50,248 nucleotides of DNA, from the NCBI GenBank assembly GCA_938009745.1, contig CALLII010000150.1, positions 1-50,248 of the forward strand. The letters run 5' to 3'. The notes below the pieces were generated by a model that saw only the letters and a list, made by a program, of their open reading frames with translations, had not been told where the DNA came from and did not search any database. Positions within the stretch are counted from its first letter, which is position 1. Each line of letters opens with the position of its first letter. Below, piece by piece: positions 7,762 to 16,860 of this stretch. The translations under genes were made by a program, and so were the position numbers. Origin of the DNA: an uncultured Flavobacteriales bacterium (GTDB lineage: Bacteria > Bacteroidota > Bacteroidia > Flavobacteriales_D > CAJJDF01).

Positions 7762-9691
7762 TAAACCATACTGCGATAGCATCACTCATTATTCTCGAAT
7801 GAAAACTCGAGAGGTAAAAGTTGGAGAGGTTGGAATTGGAGGCGATAATCCAATTAGGATTCAATCTATGACTACTGCAGACACAATGAATACCGAAAAA
7901 TCGGTAGAGGAAACTATTAGCTTAGCTAAAGTAGGTTGTGAAATTGTTAGGTTAACTGCCCCAAGTAAAAAAGACGCAGAAAACTTAAGAGAAATTAAGC
8001 GATTAGTTCGTGAAGCTGGATACAATGTTCCTTTGGTTGCCGATATTCATTTTACTCCAAATGCTGCTGAGGTTGCTGCTGGAATTGTAGAAAAAGTGAG
8101 AGTGAACCCAGGAAATTATGCTGATAAAAAACAATTTAACGAATACGAATATACTGATGAATCTTACCAAGAAGAATTGGAAAGAATAAGAAGTAAATTT
8201 ACTCCTCTGGTCCTTTTATGTAAAGAGAATGGAGTGGCAATGCGAATTGGAACAAACCACGGTTCTTTGTCTGACAGGATATTGAGCAGATACGGAGATA
8301 CACCATTAGGAATGGTAGAATCTGCAATGGAATTTATTCGAATTTGTAGAGATCATGAGTATCACGAATTAGTGCTTTCTATGAAAGCTAGTAATCCAAA
8401 AGTGATGGTGCAAGCCTACAGATTATTAGTGGCAACAATGCTAGAGCAGGGAATGAATTATCCGCTTCATTTAGGTGTAACCGAGGCCGGAGAAGCCGAA
8501 GAAGGAAGAATAAAATCAGCAGTAGGAATAGGAGCCTTGTTAGAAGATGGAATTGGCGACACAATAAGAGTTTCATTAACCGAAAAAGCAGAAGCAGAAA
8601 TTCCTGTAGCTCAAAAAATAGTAGCGAGATACGAGAACAGAGCCAAGCACAAAGAGTTTGCCTTGGATTTCCCTAACTACATTAGCCCATTTGAATATTC
8701 GCACAGAGAATCAACTAAAGTTCAGAATATTGGAGGAGGAAACGTGCCAATTGTAATGGCAGATTTTTCTTTGAAAAAAGAGATAAAACCTGCAAATTTA
8801 TTTGCTTTGGGATACAATTACTCGGTACAATTAGATAAATGGAATTTAACCGATCAAGCATGTGATTACATCTTTTTGAATAAAAACACAATTGATTTTG
8901 AAATCCCCGGAACTTTGGGGTTAGTATACGAATACGAAACTTGGAAAGTGAATAAAGCCAAACCTCGTTCGTATCCTTTTATGGATGCAAAATTATATTT
9001 AACAGATACTGAAAAGCACTATAAAATCAATTTCATTTACACGCTTTTAACAGATTTAACCGAAGAATTTGCTACTAAAATAAAGAACGATTCTACAGCA
9101 GTTTTAGTTATCGATACGTATAACGAACACGGAATGGCTGAGCAAAGGCAATTGTTCAATGGATTATTCCATTATGGATGTAAAACGCCAGTCGTAATAG
9201 GTAGAGCATACAAAGATTTAGAACCAGAACAATTACAAATTGATGCTTCGGTAGATATGGGAAGTTTGCTGGTAGATGGATTAGGTGATGGTGTTTTTAT
9301 CGCAGCAGAAAACTGTGGAGGAGATAAGTTTATGAACGAAGTTGGTTTTGGAATCCTTCAAGCAACACGAACTCGTATTTCTAAAACAGAATATATTTCT
9401 TGCCCATCATGCGGAAGAACATTATTTGATTTACAAGAAACAACTGCAAAAATAAGAGCAAAAACTAGTCACCTAAAAGGCCTAAAAATCGGAATTATGG
9501 GTTGTATTGTAAATGGACCAGGCGAAATGGCGGATGCCGATTATGGATATGTAGGAACTGGAAAAGGAAAAATCACGCTTTACAAAGAGAAGACCGTAGT
9601 TCAGAAAAACATTCCTGAAGAAAAAGCACTAGACGAATTAATTGGATTGATAAAAGAACATGGGGATTGGGTGGATGTAAAAGCTAACTAG
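7751..9691 (+). CDS. ispG: 4-hydroxy-3-methylbut-2-enyl-diphosphate synthase, long form (GcpE)
   Basis: IspG reductively converts methylerythritol cyclodiphosphate to HMBPP in the non-mevalonate isoprenoid pathway, using a 4Fe-4S cluster. The 646-residue protein has the TIM-barrel N-terminus (VGGDNPIRIQSMT-type motif, VPLVADIHF, RVNPGN, RIGTNHGSLS) and the C-terminal reductase domain with the cluster cysteines at 551, 554 (CPSCGRT) and 585 (GCIVNGPGE). A central insertion of about 230 residues separates them, making the protein much longer than the roughly 370-residue E. coli enzyme; this long form is known in Bacteroidota, Chlamydiae and plants. Its start overlaps the DUF6090-like gene by 11 bases. 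Confidence 0.96.
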   Translation: MKNNKPYCDSITHYSRMKTREVKVGEVGIGGDNPIRIQSMTTADTMNTEKSVEETISLAKVGCEIVRLTAPSKKDAENLREIKRLVREAGYNVPLVADIHFTPNAAEVAAGIVEKVRVNPGNYADKKQFNEYEYTDESYQEELERIRSKFTPLVLLCKENGVAMRIGTNHGSLSDRILSRYGDTPLGMVESAMEFIRICRDHEYHELVLSMKASNPKVMVQAYRLLVATMLEQGMNYPLHLGVTEAGEAEEGRIKSAVGIGALLEDGIGDTIRVSLTEKAEAEIPVAQKIVARYENRAKHKEFALDFPNYISPFEYSHRESTKVQNIGGGNVPIVMADFSLKKEIKPANLFALGYNYSVQLDKWNLTDQACDYIFLNKNTIDFEIPGTLGLVYEYETWKVNKAKPRSYPFMDAKLYLTDTEKHYKINFIYTLLTDLTEEFATKIKNDSTAVLVIDTYNEHGMAEQRQLFNGLFHYGCKTPVVIGRAYKDLEPEQLQIDASVDMGSLLVDGLGDGVFIAAENCGGDKFMNEVGFGILQATRTRISKTEYISCPSCGRTLFDLQETTAKIRAKTSHLKGLKIGIMGCIVNGPGEMADADYGYVGTGKGKITLYKEKTVVQKNIPEEKALDELIGLIKEHGDWVDVKAN

Positions 9692-9745
9692 TCGCCATTA
9701 ACTCAATTATAACCCTTGTTTTAATGCAATTGTGAACAATTACAC

Positions 9746-9753
9746 TACCTTTG
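9746..9753 (+). promoter_or_regulatory. -7 promoter element TACCTTTG upstream of typA
   Basis: TACCTTTG matches TAnnTTTG exactly and sits 21 bases before the ATG of typA at 9774. No -33 TTG lies at the canonical 17-23 base spacing; the nearest, at 9730-9732, is 13 bases away. The element falls inside the open frame that begins at the GTG 9732, so it supports the downstream ATG as the true start. Confidence 0.5.
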
Positions 9754-9773
9754 CACAAAATTTAATTGATTTT

Positions 9774-11576
9774 ATGTCACAAGAAATAAAAAATATCGCA
9801 ATCATTGCCCACGTAGATCACGGGAAAACTACACTAGTAGATAAAATGATTTTAGCAGGAAAATTGTTTTCTGATCACGAAACTCCAGGGGAATTAATCA
9901 TGGATAGTAATGATTTAGAGAGAGAAAGAGGGATTACGATTTTAGCAAAAAACGTATCGGTAAACTATAAAGGTGTTAAGATTAACATTATTGATACTCC
10001 AGGCCACAGTGATTTTGGAGGAGAAGTTGAGCGTGTAATGAACATGGCTGATGGAGTTTTACTATTAGTAGATGCTTTTGAAGGACCAATGCCACAGACA
10101 AGATTTGTAATGCAAAAAGCTGTTGAAGCTGGACTTAAACCAATTGTAGTTGTAAACAAAGTAGATAAAGAAAACTGTACACCAGAAATCGCTTACGAAA
10201 ACGTATTTGATTTAATGTTTAGTGTTGGAGCTAGTGAAGAACAATTAGATTTTCCAGTAATATATGGTTCGGCAAAGAACGGATGGATGAGTACAGATTG
10301 GCAAAAGCCAACTGAAGACATTACTCCATTATTGGATTGTGTGTTGGAACATATTCCAACTCCAGTATTTGACGAAGGTAACACTCAGTTATTAATTACT
10401 TCTCTTGATTATTCTGCTTACGTAGGAAGAATTGCGGTAGGAAGATTACAGAGAGGAACGATAGTTGAAGGACAAAACGTTTCTTTGGTAAAAAGAGATG
10501 GAAGTATCGTAAAATCTAAAGTGAAAGAAATTTTTGTATTCGAAGGAATGGGGAAATTAAAAGTAACTGAAGTTCAAACAGGAGATATTTGTGGTATTGT
10601 AGGAGTAGAAGGATTTGAAATTGGTGATACAATTGCAGATTTTGAAAACCCAGAAGCTTTACAAACGATTAAGATTGATGAGCCAACAATGAGTATGATG
10701 TTTACGATTAACAACTCTCCATTTTTTGGTAAAGAGGGGAAATATGTAACATCACGTCACATTAAAGATAGATTGGACAAAGAGCTAGAGAAAAACTTGG
10801 CTCTAAAAGTAGAAGACACTGGTTCTGCTGATTCATTCATGGTATTTGGAAGAGGAATTCTTCACTTATCTGTATTGATTGAAACAATGAGAAGAGAAGG
10901 ATACGAGCTTCAAATTGGACAACCACAGGTAATTATCAAAGAAATTGACGGAAAAAAACACGAACCAATAGAAGAATTAACAATTGATTTACCAGAAGTA
11001 GTTTCTGGGAAAGCAATTGAAATGGTATCAATGAGAAAAGGAGAAATGTTGAACATGGTTCCTAAAGGAGATAGAGTTACTATTGATTTCATTATTCCAT
11101 CAAGAGGAATTATTGGACTTAGAAATTACTTATTAACTGCAACTGCTGGTGAAGCTATTATGAATCACAGATTCAAAGAATTTGCACCACACAGAGGAGA
11201 AATTCCTGGAAGGTCTGCAGGGTCATTAATTTCTTTAGAAATGGGGAAAGCAATTCCATTCTCATTAAACAACCTACAAGATAGAGGTAAGTTTTTCGTA
11301 AAGTCAAACGAAGAAATATACGCAGGTCAAGTAATTGGAGAAAACTCTAGAGACAATGATTTAACAGTGAATGTAACTAAGACAAAGAAAATGTCTAACA
11401 TGCGTTCTTCAGGTGCTGATGATAAAGTAAAGTTAGCTCCACCAATTATTTTCTCTTTAGAAGAGGCTTTGGAATATATCCAGGAAGATGAATTAGTGGA
11501 AGTAACTCCATTAAACATTAGATTAAGAAAAATCTTATTGAGCGAATCTGAAAGAAAAAGAGCTGGTAGAAACTAG
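9774..11576 (+). CDS. typA: Ribosome-associated translational GTPase TypA/BipA
   Basis: This 600-residue protein is full length for BipA, which binds ribosomes and assists assembly and stress growth. The N-terminal GTPase domain has all G motifs: AHVDHGKTT (P loop), RERGITI (switch I), [11 protein letters not shown] (G3), NKVD (G4) and a G5 SAK-type segment. EF-Tu-like domain II, two EF-G-like domains and the BipA-specific C-terminal domain follow, with [18 protein letters not shown] and [10 protein letters not shown] use ATG 9774 because the protein then begins [17 protein letters not shown], as in homologues; the GTG at 9732 lies upstream of a promoter box. A strong terminator follows the gene. 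Confidence 0.97.
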   Translation: MSQEIKNIAIIAHVDHGKTTLVDKMILAGKLFSDHETPGELIMDSNDLERERGITILAKNVSVNYKGVKINIIDTPGHSDFGGEVERVMNMADGVLLLVDAFEGPMPQTRFVMQKAVEAGLKPIVVVNKVDKENCTPEIAYENVFDLMFSVGASEEQLDFPVIYGSAKNGWMSTDWQKPTEDITPLLDCVLEHIPTPVFDEGNTQLLITSLDYSAYVGRIAVGRLQRGTIVEGQNVSLVKRDGSIVKSKVKEIFVFEGMGKLKVTEVQTGDICGIVGVEGFEIGDTIADFENPEALQTIKIDEPTMSMMFTINNSPFFGKEGKYVTSRHIKDRLDKELEKNLALKVEDTGSADSFMVFGRGILHLSVLIETMRREGYELQIGQPQVIIKEIDGKKHEPIEELTIDLPEVVSGKAIEMVSMRKGEMLNMVPKGDRVTIDFIIPSRGIIGLRNYLLTATAGEAIMNHRFKEFAPHRGEIPGRSAGSLISLEMGKAIPFSLNNLQDRGKFFVKSNEEIYAGQVIGENSRDNDLTVNVTKTKKMSNMRSSGADDKVKLAPPIIFSLEEALEYIQEDELVEVTPLNIRLRKILLSESERKRAGRN

Positions 11577-11600
11577 TCAACTATTATATTAAAATTTAAA

Positions 11601-11632
11601 AGAGCCGTTTTTATTAAACGGCTCTTTTTTTA
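11601..11632 (+). terminator. Rho-independent terminator after typA
   Basis: A perfect 10-bp inverted repeat (AGAGCCGTTT and AAACGGCTCT) around a 5-base loop TTATT is followed by a run of T residues. It begins 25 bases after the typA stop codon and marks the end of that transcript. Confidence 0.92.
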
Positions 11633-11701
11633 TGCAAAAATTCATGTTTTATTTAAAACGAATCATTTTATGTGTCTTTATTTGTTATTTTTATGGTTAG
11701 C

Positions 11702-12115
11702 ATGAGCAAAACTGTACTACTTACTGAGTTTGAATATGATTTTAAACTAATTGGGATTAGCACGCATTCCAAAGACTACAGGCTTTGCTGGGAGATTAAT
11801 AAAAAGTTTGGTGTGCAACTGTACAAAGAGAAAGATGTGTTGTTTTCTAGTAAAAAAGGAGATACTGCCAATTTTTCAATGTACTTTTATCAAAACGAGA
11901 TGGAGGAAAAAGATTTGAGGCTAATTAGCAACAAATCAAGGGGAAGATTACTTGTTCCAGAATCCAAACCATCAGATTTTTTCTTAATATTTTATGATTA
12001 CGATAATTTCGAAATTAGTGAAATGCTGAGAGAGATAAGAAAAATTAATATTGTCTTAACAGCCTTTGAAGTGGAAGTATCTACCTTAAAATCTAAAGAT
12101 AATTTACTATTTTAA
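11702..12115 (+). CDS. IPExxxVDY family protein
   Basis: The 137-residue protein matches the Bacteroidota-specific IPExxxVDY family in layout: an N-terminal FDFKLIGISTHSKDYRL segment, a middle region with NFSMYFY and an SKGRLL-like part, KPSDFFLIFYDYD near residues 100-112, and the characteristic end TAFEVEVSTLKSKDNLLF. Function is unknown; it is cytoplasmic with no signal or membrane segment. ATG 11702 gives the usual MSKTVLL start; an in-frame GTG at 11672 would add ten unlikely residues. It ends 8 bases before pyk, a pairing I recall as common in this phylum, so the two are likely cotranscribed. Confidence 0.85.
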   Translation: MSKTVLLTEFEYDFKLIGISTHSKDYRLCWEINKKFGVQLYKEKDVLFSSKKGDTANFSMYFYQNEMEEKDLRLISNKSRGRLLVPESKPSDFFLIFYDYDNFEISEMLREIRKINIVLTAFEVEVSTLKSKDNLLF

Positions 12116-12123
12116 TAACAAGA

Positions 12124-13542
12124 ATGAGAAAAACTAAAATAATAGCAACAATAGGTCCAGCAACAGAATCTAAAGAGAACCTAGAAAAAATAATAAAGGC
12201 AGGTGTAAATGTATGCCGTCTTAATTTTTCGCATGGAACTCATGAGGACCACTTAAAAGTGATTAAAAATATTGCTGAGATTAACAAGGAGCAAGGAATT
12301 CACATAGCAACTTTAGGAGATTTACAAGGGCCTAAATTAAGGGTTGGTAAAATGGAAGAAAACACCCTTTTGGTTAGTGGAAATGAAATAACTTTTACCA
12401 GTGAAGATTGTATAGGAAACACTGAGAAAGTTTACATGAATTATGAAAACTTTGCTAAAGATGTAAAGGCAGGTGAATTCATTAGACTTGATGACGGTAA
12501 ACTTGAGATGCAAATTCTTGAAACAAACGGAAAAGATACGGTAAGAGCTAAAGTTACTCAAGGAGGGATTTTAAAATCCAACAAAGGAGTTAACTTACCA
12601 AACACGGTAATTTCTTTACCCTCTTTAACAGAAAAAGATTTAATTGATTTAGATTTTGCCTTAGAGCACAATTTAGATTGGATAGGGTTATCCTTTGTTC
12701 GTTCAGCAAGAGACATTATTGAGCTAAAAGGAATGATATCTGCCAAAAACAAAAAAGCTAGAGTAATAGCTAAAGTCGAAAAACCAGAAGCGGTAGATAA
12801 CATAGATGAAATTATAAAAGAAGCAGATGCAATAATGGTTGCCAGAGGTGATTTAGGAGTTGAGATTCCTATGGAAAAAGTACCAATTGTACAAAAAATG
12901 ATTGTGGAAAAATGCATTAAATTCTCTAAACCAGTTGTTATTGCTACCCAAATGATGGAGAGTATGATAGAGTCATCTACTCCAACAAGAGCCGAAGTAA
13001 ATGATGTTGCAAATGCGGTATTGGATGGAGCTGATGCAGTTATGCTTAGTGGAGAAACTTCGGTTGGAAAATTTCCTATTTATGTGATTGAGGCAATGGT
13101 AAAAATTCTTCAAGAAACAGGAGATTTTAGATTAAAAGAAAGGCCTGAAGATAAAAATCCTGAACGAAGTCCAGAAAGATTCATCACAGATTCAATATGT
13201 TTTAATGCCAGTAATTTGGCTGATAAAACACAAGCAAAGGCAATTGTAACAATGACTTTCTCGGGATATACTGCATTTAAAATTTCTAGTAAAAGACCAA
13301 AAGCTCACATTTTTGTTTTCTCAGGAAATAAAGAACTACTTACTAAACTTAGTTTGGTTTGGGGTGTTACAACATTTTACTACGATAAAATGGTAAGTAC
13401 TGACCACACAATTGCTGACATTCATTACATGCTTAAAAAAGGAGGACATGTAAAAGAAGGGGATTTAATAATTAACACAGCTAGTATTCCATTAGAAGAA
13501 AGTGGAAAAACTAACATGCTTAAATTAAGCTATATTGATTAA
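12124..13542 (+). CDS. pyk: Pyruvate kinase
   Basis: Pyruvate kinase transfers phosphate from phosphoenolpyruvate to ADP in the last step of glycolysis. The 472-residue protein is full length. It starts with KIIATIGPA, has the barrel motifs NFSHG and GPKLRVG, the signature VIAKVEKPEAVDN with the catalytic lysine and glutamate, MVARGDLGVEIP, and VIATQMMESMI followed by PTRAEVNDVANAV and DAVMLSGETSVG. The C-terminal domain (about 350-472) is complete. It lies 8 bases after the IPExxxVDY gene; the secreted nuclease gene starts 4 bases after its stop. Confidence 0.98.
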   Translation: MRKTKIIATIGPATESKENLEKIIKAGVNVCRLNFSHGTHEDHLKVIKNIAEINKEQGIHIATLGDLQGPKLRVGKMEENTLLVSGNEITFTSEDCIGNTEKVYMNYENFAKDVKAGEFIRLDDGKLEMQILETNGKDTVRAKVTQGGILKSNKGVNLPNTVISLPSLTEKDLIDLDFALEHNLDWIGLSFVRSARDIIELKGMISAKNKKARVIAKVEKPEAVDNIDEIIKEADAIMVARGDLGVEIPMEKVPIVQKMIVEKCIKFSKPVVIATQMMESMIESSTPTRAEVNDVANAVLDGADAVMLSGETSVGKFPIYVIEAMVKILQETGDFRLKERPEDKNPERSPERFITDSICFNASNLADKTQAKAIVTMTFSGYTAFKISSKRPKAHIFVFSGNKELLTKLSLVWGVTTFYYDKMVSTDHTIADIHYMLKKGGHVKEGDLIINTASIPLEESGKTNMLKLSYID

Positions 13543-13546
13543 TACT

Positions 13547-14617
13547 ATGAAACATTTATTACTGCTAATTACTCTATTTGTTTGTCTTGATGGAATTTCA
13601 CAAATCCCACCAGGGTATTACGATTCTACCATTGGAAAAACAGGTTACGTACTTAAAACAGCCCTTAATAAAATTATTACTAACGGGCACATTGATAGAG
13701 GGTATGGAAGTTTGTATGGAGGTTATATGACTACTGATACAGATAAATTTTACGACAATGACAGTACTGTTTTAGATATGTATTCGGAAAACCCCGCAGG
13801 ACCAGACAATTATTTTTACAGTCATAATACTAGAAATTGCGGAAACTATAACTCGGAAAACGACTGTTATAATAGAGAGCATTTGTTCCCTCAGAGTGGA
13901 TTTGGAAGAGGTTATCCAATGAGAACTGATATTCACCATGTAGTTCCTTCGGATGGATATGTAAATGGGCAAAGAGGAAGTTTTCCCTTCGGAGAAGTAT
14001 CTTCTACTACTTGGACGAGTATGAATGGATCTAAAAAAGGACCATCAGCCTCTCCTGGATATCAAAACATTGTATTCGAACCAATTGACGAATTTAAAGG
14101 AGACATAGCAAGATGTATGTTATATTTTGCAACAAGGTATGAGACACAAGTTGCTTCATGGCCTTGGGCACAACTAAACGGAACATCTACTCAAGTTTAC
14201 GACCAATGGTTTTTGAATGTATTAATTTCTTGGCATCTGCAAGACACTGTGAACCAGAGAGAAATAGTAAGGAATAATGGGTCGTACGCGTATCAAGGAA
14301 ATAGAAATCCATTTATTGATCACCCAGAATGGGTAACACAAATATGGGGATTACCAACTTATACGAGTATTGAAGAAAATAAATTAGAATCGGTATCGCT
14401 ATACCCAAACCCAACAGCCGATAATTCTGTAACTATAGAGAATACATTTGCAATAAATTCTGTTGAGGTTTACTCTACCTTAGGAGCAATAATTCAATCT
14501 CAATCTCCAGAAAATGAAGGAAAAAAAATAGTTTTATCTGATTTGCCAAAAGGTGTTTTGTTGATTAAAATTACTAGTGGAGAAAACTCTGTCGTGAAGA
14601 AATTGGTAGTGCAGTGA
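13547..14617 (+). CDS. Secreted endonuclease I with type IX secretion sorting domain
   Basis: The 356-residue protein has a signal peptide (about 1-19) and an endonuclease I (EndA/NucM) domain at about residues 20-265. The ββα-metal motif includes DCYNREHLFPQS and the IHHVVPSDGYVNGQRGS segment with catalytic His and metal-binding Asn. The last 75 residues form a type A C-terminal sorting domain (LYPNPTADNSVTIE, SVEVYSTLGAI, LSDLPKGVLLIKI, KKLVVQ), so the enzyme should leave the cell through the type IX system and degrade external DNA for nutrients. ATG 13547 yields the signal peptide directly; the TTG at 13535 overlapping pyk adds four residues and is less likely. Confidence 0.93.
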   Translation: MKHLLLLITLFVCLDGISQIPPGYYDSTIGKTGYVLKTALNKIITNGHIDRGYGSLYGGYMTTDTDKFYDNDSTVLDMYSENPAGPDNYFYSHNTRNCGNYNSENDCYNREHLFPQSGFGRGYPMRTDIHHVVPSDGYVNGQRGSFPFGEVSSTTWTSMNGSKKGPSASPGYQNIVFEPIDEFKGDIARCMLYFATRYETQVASWPWAQLNGTSTQVYDQWFLNVLISWHLQDTVNQREIVRNNGSYAYQGNRNPFIDHPEWVTQIWGLPTYTSIEENKLESVSLYPNPTADNSVTIENTFAINSVEVYSTLGAIIQSQSPENEGKKIVLSDLPKGVLLIKITSGENSVVKKLVVQ

Positions 14618-14640
14618 TAATATTGCACAGTACAATAGAC

Positions 14641-14819
14641 ATGAAAATGCTTTTCTTGGCATTTATTGTTTTAGGTATTATAGGGATATTTGCTACATTG
14701 ATTTATGCTTTTGTTATAAGTTTTCACCCTTATAAAAAGTTAAACCAAAAGACGTTATAGTAATTATAGGAACATCAATTGTGGCAACATTGACTTGGAT
14801 TGTTCTGGGTTCGTTTTAA
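14641..14819 (+). pseudogene. Small two-helix membrane protein gene with apparent -1 frameshift
   Basis: An ATG at 14641 opens a 39-codon frame that encodes one transmembrane helix (MLFLAFIVLGIIGIF and beyond) and FHPYKKLNQK before a stop at 14758-14760. In another frame, from 14751 to the TAA at 14817-14819, a second hydrophobic helix follows without interruption (DVIVIIGTSIVATLTWIVLG). Adding one A to the AAAA run at 14747-14750 joins them into a single 59-residue, two-helix protein. This could be a real disabled gene, a sequencing error in a homopolymer, or slippage. The gene is too short for family assignment. It ends one base before the convergent epimerase gene. Confidence 0.5.
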
Positions 14820-14820
14820 A

Positions 14821-15231
14821 TTAATCTTCCGCAACAATCTCCTGACACAACTCAACCAACACCCCATTAGTAGATTTTGGATGAAGAAATGCCACCAATT
14901 TATTGTCAGCTCCTTTTTTAGGTTCTTTAGTTATTATTTTAAACCCTTCTTTTTCTAATCTCTTTAGCTCTGCATGAATATCGGTTACATCAAAAGCAAT
15001 GTGATGAATTCCTTCGCCTTTTTTCTCGATAAACTTTGCAATAGCACTGTCTTCGTGAGTAGCTTGTAACAACTCTATTTTAGACTCTCCAGTTTGAAAA
15101 AATGAAGTTAGTACGTTTTCAGATTTAACCTCTTCTTGTTTGTATGGCTCCTTATTGAATAAAGAGCTAAATAATTTGTTAGATTTTTCAATGTCTTTTA
15201 CCGCTATTCCAATGTGCTCAATTTTATTCAT
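14821..15231 (-). CDS. mce: Methylmalonyl-CoA epimerase
   Basis: This enzyme interconverts the 2R and 2S forms of methylmalonyl-CoA between propionyl-CoA metabolism and succinyl-CoA. The 136-residue protein is a vicinal-oxygen-chelate fold with two repeats. It starts IEHIGIAVKDIEKS, with His6 as a metal ligand, then shows SKIELLQ, GEGIHHIAFDV with the second metal His, and ends LHPKSTNGVLVELCQ with the metal Glu. Length and motif order match the family. It stands alone on the minus strand, without methylmalonyl-CoA mutase nearby. Confidence 0.93.
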   Translation of the reverse strand: MNKIEHIGIAVKDIEKSNKLFSSLFNKEPYKQEEVKSENVLTSFFQTGESKIELLQATHEDSAIAKFIEKKGEGIHHIAFDVTDIHAELKRLEKEGFKIITKEPKKGADNKLVAFLHPKSTNGVLVELCQEIVAED

Positions 15232-15324
15232 ATCAATTCTATATTAAAGGTAAATGCTGTTTATTTGATTAATTTTTTTGTATTTTTATGTAAACACAAA
15301 GTAAAACAAAATTACAATTAAATT

Positions 15325-15846
15325 ATGCTAAACAAAAGAGTAGAAGAAGCACTAAATTCACAATTAATAGTCGAAGCCTATTCGTCACATTATTATTTGG
15401 CAGTAGCATCTTGGGCAGAGGTAAACGGATTAGGAGGAACTTCGGAGTTTTTTTATGAGCAATCTGATGAAGAAAGAATGCACATGCTAAGGCTTGTAAA
15501 GTTCATTAACGAAAGAGGAGGTAAGGCAGTTATTCCTAGAATTGAAATGCCGCAAAACGACTTTAAATCATTAAGACAAGTATTCGAAGATTTTTTAAAA
15601 CACGAATTAGCAGTATCAGCTAAAGTAAATGAGGTGGTAGGAATTTGCCATGAAGAAAAAGATTTTCCAACAATGAACTTTATGCAATGGTATGTTTCCG
15701 AACAAATTGAAGAAGAAGCTGTAGTAAGAACAATCTTGGACCAGCTTAATTTAATAGGAGACGATAAAAGTGGATTGTACCACTTTGATAGAGATTTGAA
15801 AAACATCAAAACTCCACAGATTACAATTAATAACACAGCCAATTAA
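15325..15846 (+). CDS. ftnA: Non-heme bacterial ferritin
   Basis: Ferritin oxidises Fe(II) and stores iron as a mineral inside a 24-subunit shell. The 173-residue four-helix protein keeps the E. coli FtnA metal ligands at identical numbers: Glu17, Glu50 and His53 (site A), Glu94 and Glu130 with Gln127 (site B), and Glu49, Glu126 and Glu129 (site C). Motifs seen are EAYSSHYYL, DEERMHML and SEQIEEEAV. No heme-ligand Met marks it as bacterioferritin. The gene starts 93 bases from the divergent epimerase gene and lies 12 bases before the SPFH gene, so those two may be cotranscribed. Confidence 0.95.
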   Translation: MLNKRVEEALNSQLIVEAYSSHYYLAVASWAEVNGLGGTSEFFYEQSDEERMHMLRLVKFINERGGKAVIPRIEMPQNDFKSLRQVFEDFLKHELAVSAKVNEVVGICHEEKDFPTMNFMQWYVSEQIEEEAVVRTILDQLNLIGDDKSGLYHFDRDLKNIKTPQITINNTAN

Positions 15847-15858
15847 AAAACAAAAATT

Positions 15859-16815
15859 ATGATTTTATTAGCCGCATCAGCACCATCACCAGGAATGATT
15901 ATTCTTGTAGTATTAGCAGTTATTTTTCTTGTAATGTCGATTGTAATCGTCCCAGAAAAATCTGCGAAGGTGATACAAAGACTTGGAAAATTTAACAGAA
16001 TTGCTTTCTCTGGTTTAAGTTTTAAAATCCCAATTATTGATTCTGTAACAGGAACAGTAAACTTAAGAGTATTACAACTTGATGTACATGTAGAAACAAA
16101 AACAAAAGATAATGTATTTGTAAATATGCAGGCTTCAGTTCAATATAAAGTAATAAGAACCAAAACAAAAGAATCTTTTTACAGTCTAGATGATTCTGCA
16201 AGACAGATTTCTTCATTTATTTTTGATGTAATTCGTGCAGAAGTTCCAAAGCTCGAGTTAGATGATGTATTCTCGAGAAAAGATGATATTGCAAATGCAG
16301 TAAACAGTAGTCTTTCTACTTCTATGGATGATTATGGTTTTGAGATTATTAAAACATTAATTACGGATATTGACCCTGATAAGAATGTAAAAGAATCTAT
16401 GAACAGAATTAATGCAGCTAAAAGAGATAAAGAAGCAGCATTAGAGGAAGCAGAAGCAACCAAAATTACAATTGTAAAGGAAGCAGAAGCAGATGCAGAA
16501 AGTAAGAGATTGCAAGGGGAGGGAGTTGCCGCACAAAGAATTGCAATTGTGAAAGGTTTTAAAGAATCTATTGAAGATTTTAAAGATTCATTGGATGAAA
16601 TTAACTCAACTGAGGTAATGCAGTTTGTTCTACTTACTCAATACTTCGATACATTGAATAGTATAGGAACCAAAGAAGGTAACAACACAATTTTAGTTCC
16701 TCATTCTCCAGGAGGCATGAAAGACTTTCAGCAACAAATAATGGAAGGTACTTTTGTAGGTCAAAAGTTAACTGAACCGGCAAAGGCAAAACCTAGGGCT
16801 AAAAAAGCAGAATAA
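15859..16815 (+). CDS. SPFH/band 7 family membrane protein (stomatin-like)
   Basis: The 318-residue protein has an N-terminal membrane helix (about residues 10-28) followed by VPEKSAKVIQRLGKF, the start of the SPFH (prohibitin-homology) domain, through about residue 185. The region 185-235 is rich in Ala, Glu and Lys (AAKRDKEAALEEAEATK, EAEADAESKRLQGEG) and forms the usual long coiled coil. The tail is basic. Bacterial SPFH proteins (QmcA/stomatin type) form membrane-bound oligomers or cages, often with proteases. No NfeD-type partner gene adjoins. It follows ftnA by 12 bases and precedes the cyclase gene by 45. Confidence 0.9.
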   Translation: MILLAASAPSPGMIILVVLAVIFLVMSIVIVPEKSAKVIQRLGKFNRIAFSGLSFKIPIIDSVTGTVNLRVLQLDVHVETKTKDNVFVNMQASVQYKVIRTKTKESFYSLDDSARQISSFIFDVIRAEVPKLELDDVFSRKDDIANAVNSSLSTSMDDYGFEIIKTLITDIDPDKNVKESMNRINAAKRDKEAALEEAEATKITIVKEAEADAESKRLQGEGVAAQRIAIVKGFKESIEDFKDSLDEINSTEVMQFVLLTQYFDTLNSIGTKEGNNTILVPHSPGGMKDFQQQIMEGTFVGQKLTEPAKAKPRAKKAE

Positions 16816-16860
16816 GTTTCTGTTTAAATTAGGCTAGTTTACTAATAAATTCATTAAAAA

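Noticed and set aside
12558-12917. Minus-strand open frame of 119 codons inside pyruvate kinase
   Set aside because: It is fully antisense to a conserved catalytic region, and its product is low-complexity and serine-rich.
15453-15842. Open frame of 129 codons on the minus strand inside ferritin
   Set aside because: The plus strand encodes a ferritin with every metal ligand in place, and the antisense product has no recognisable motif.
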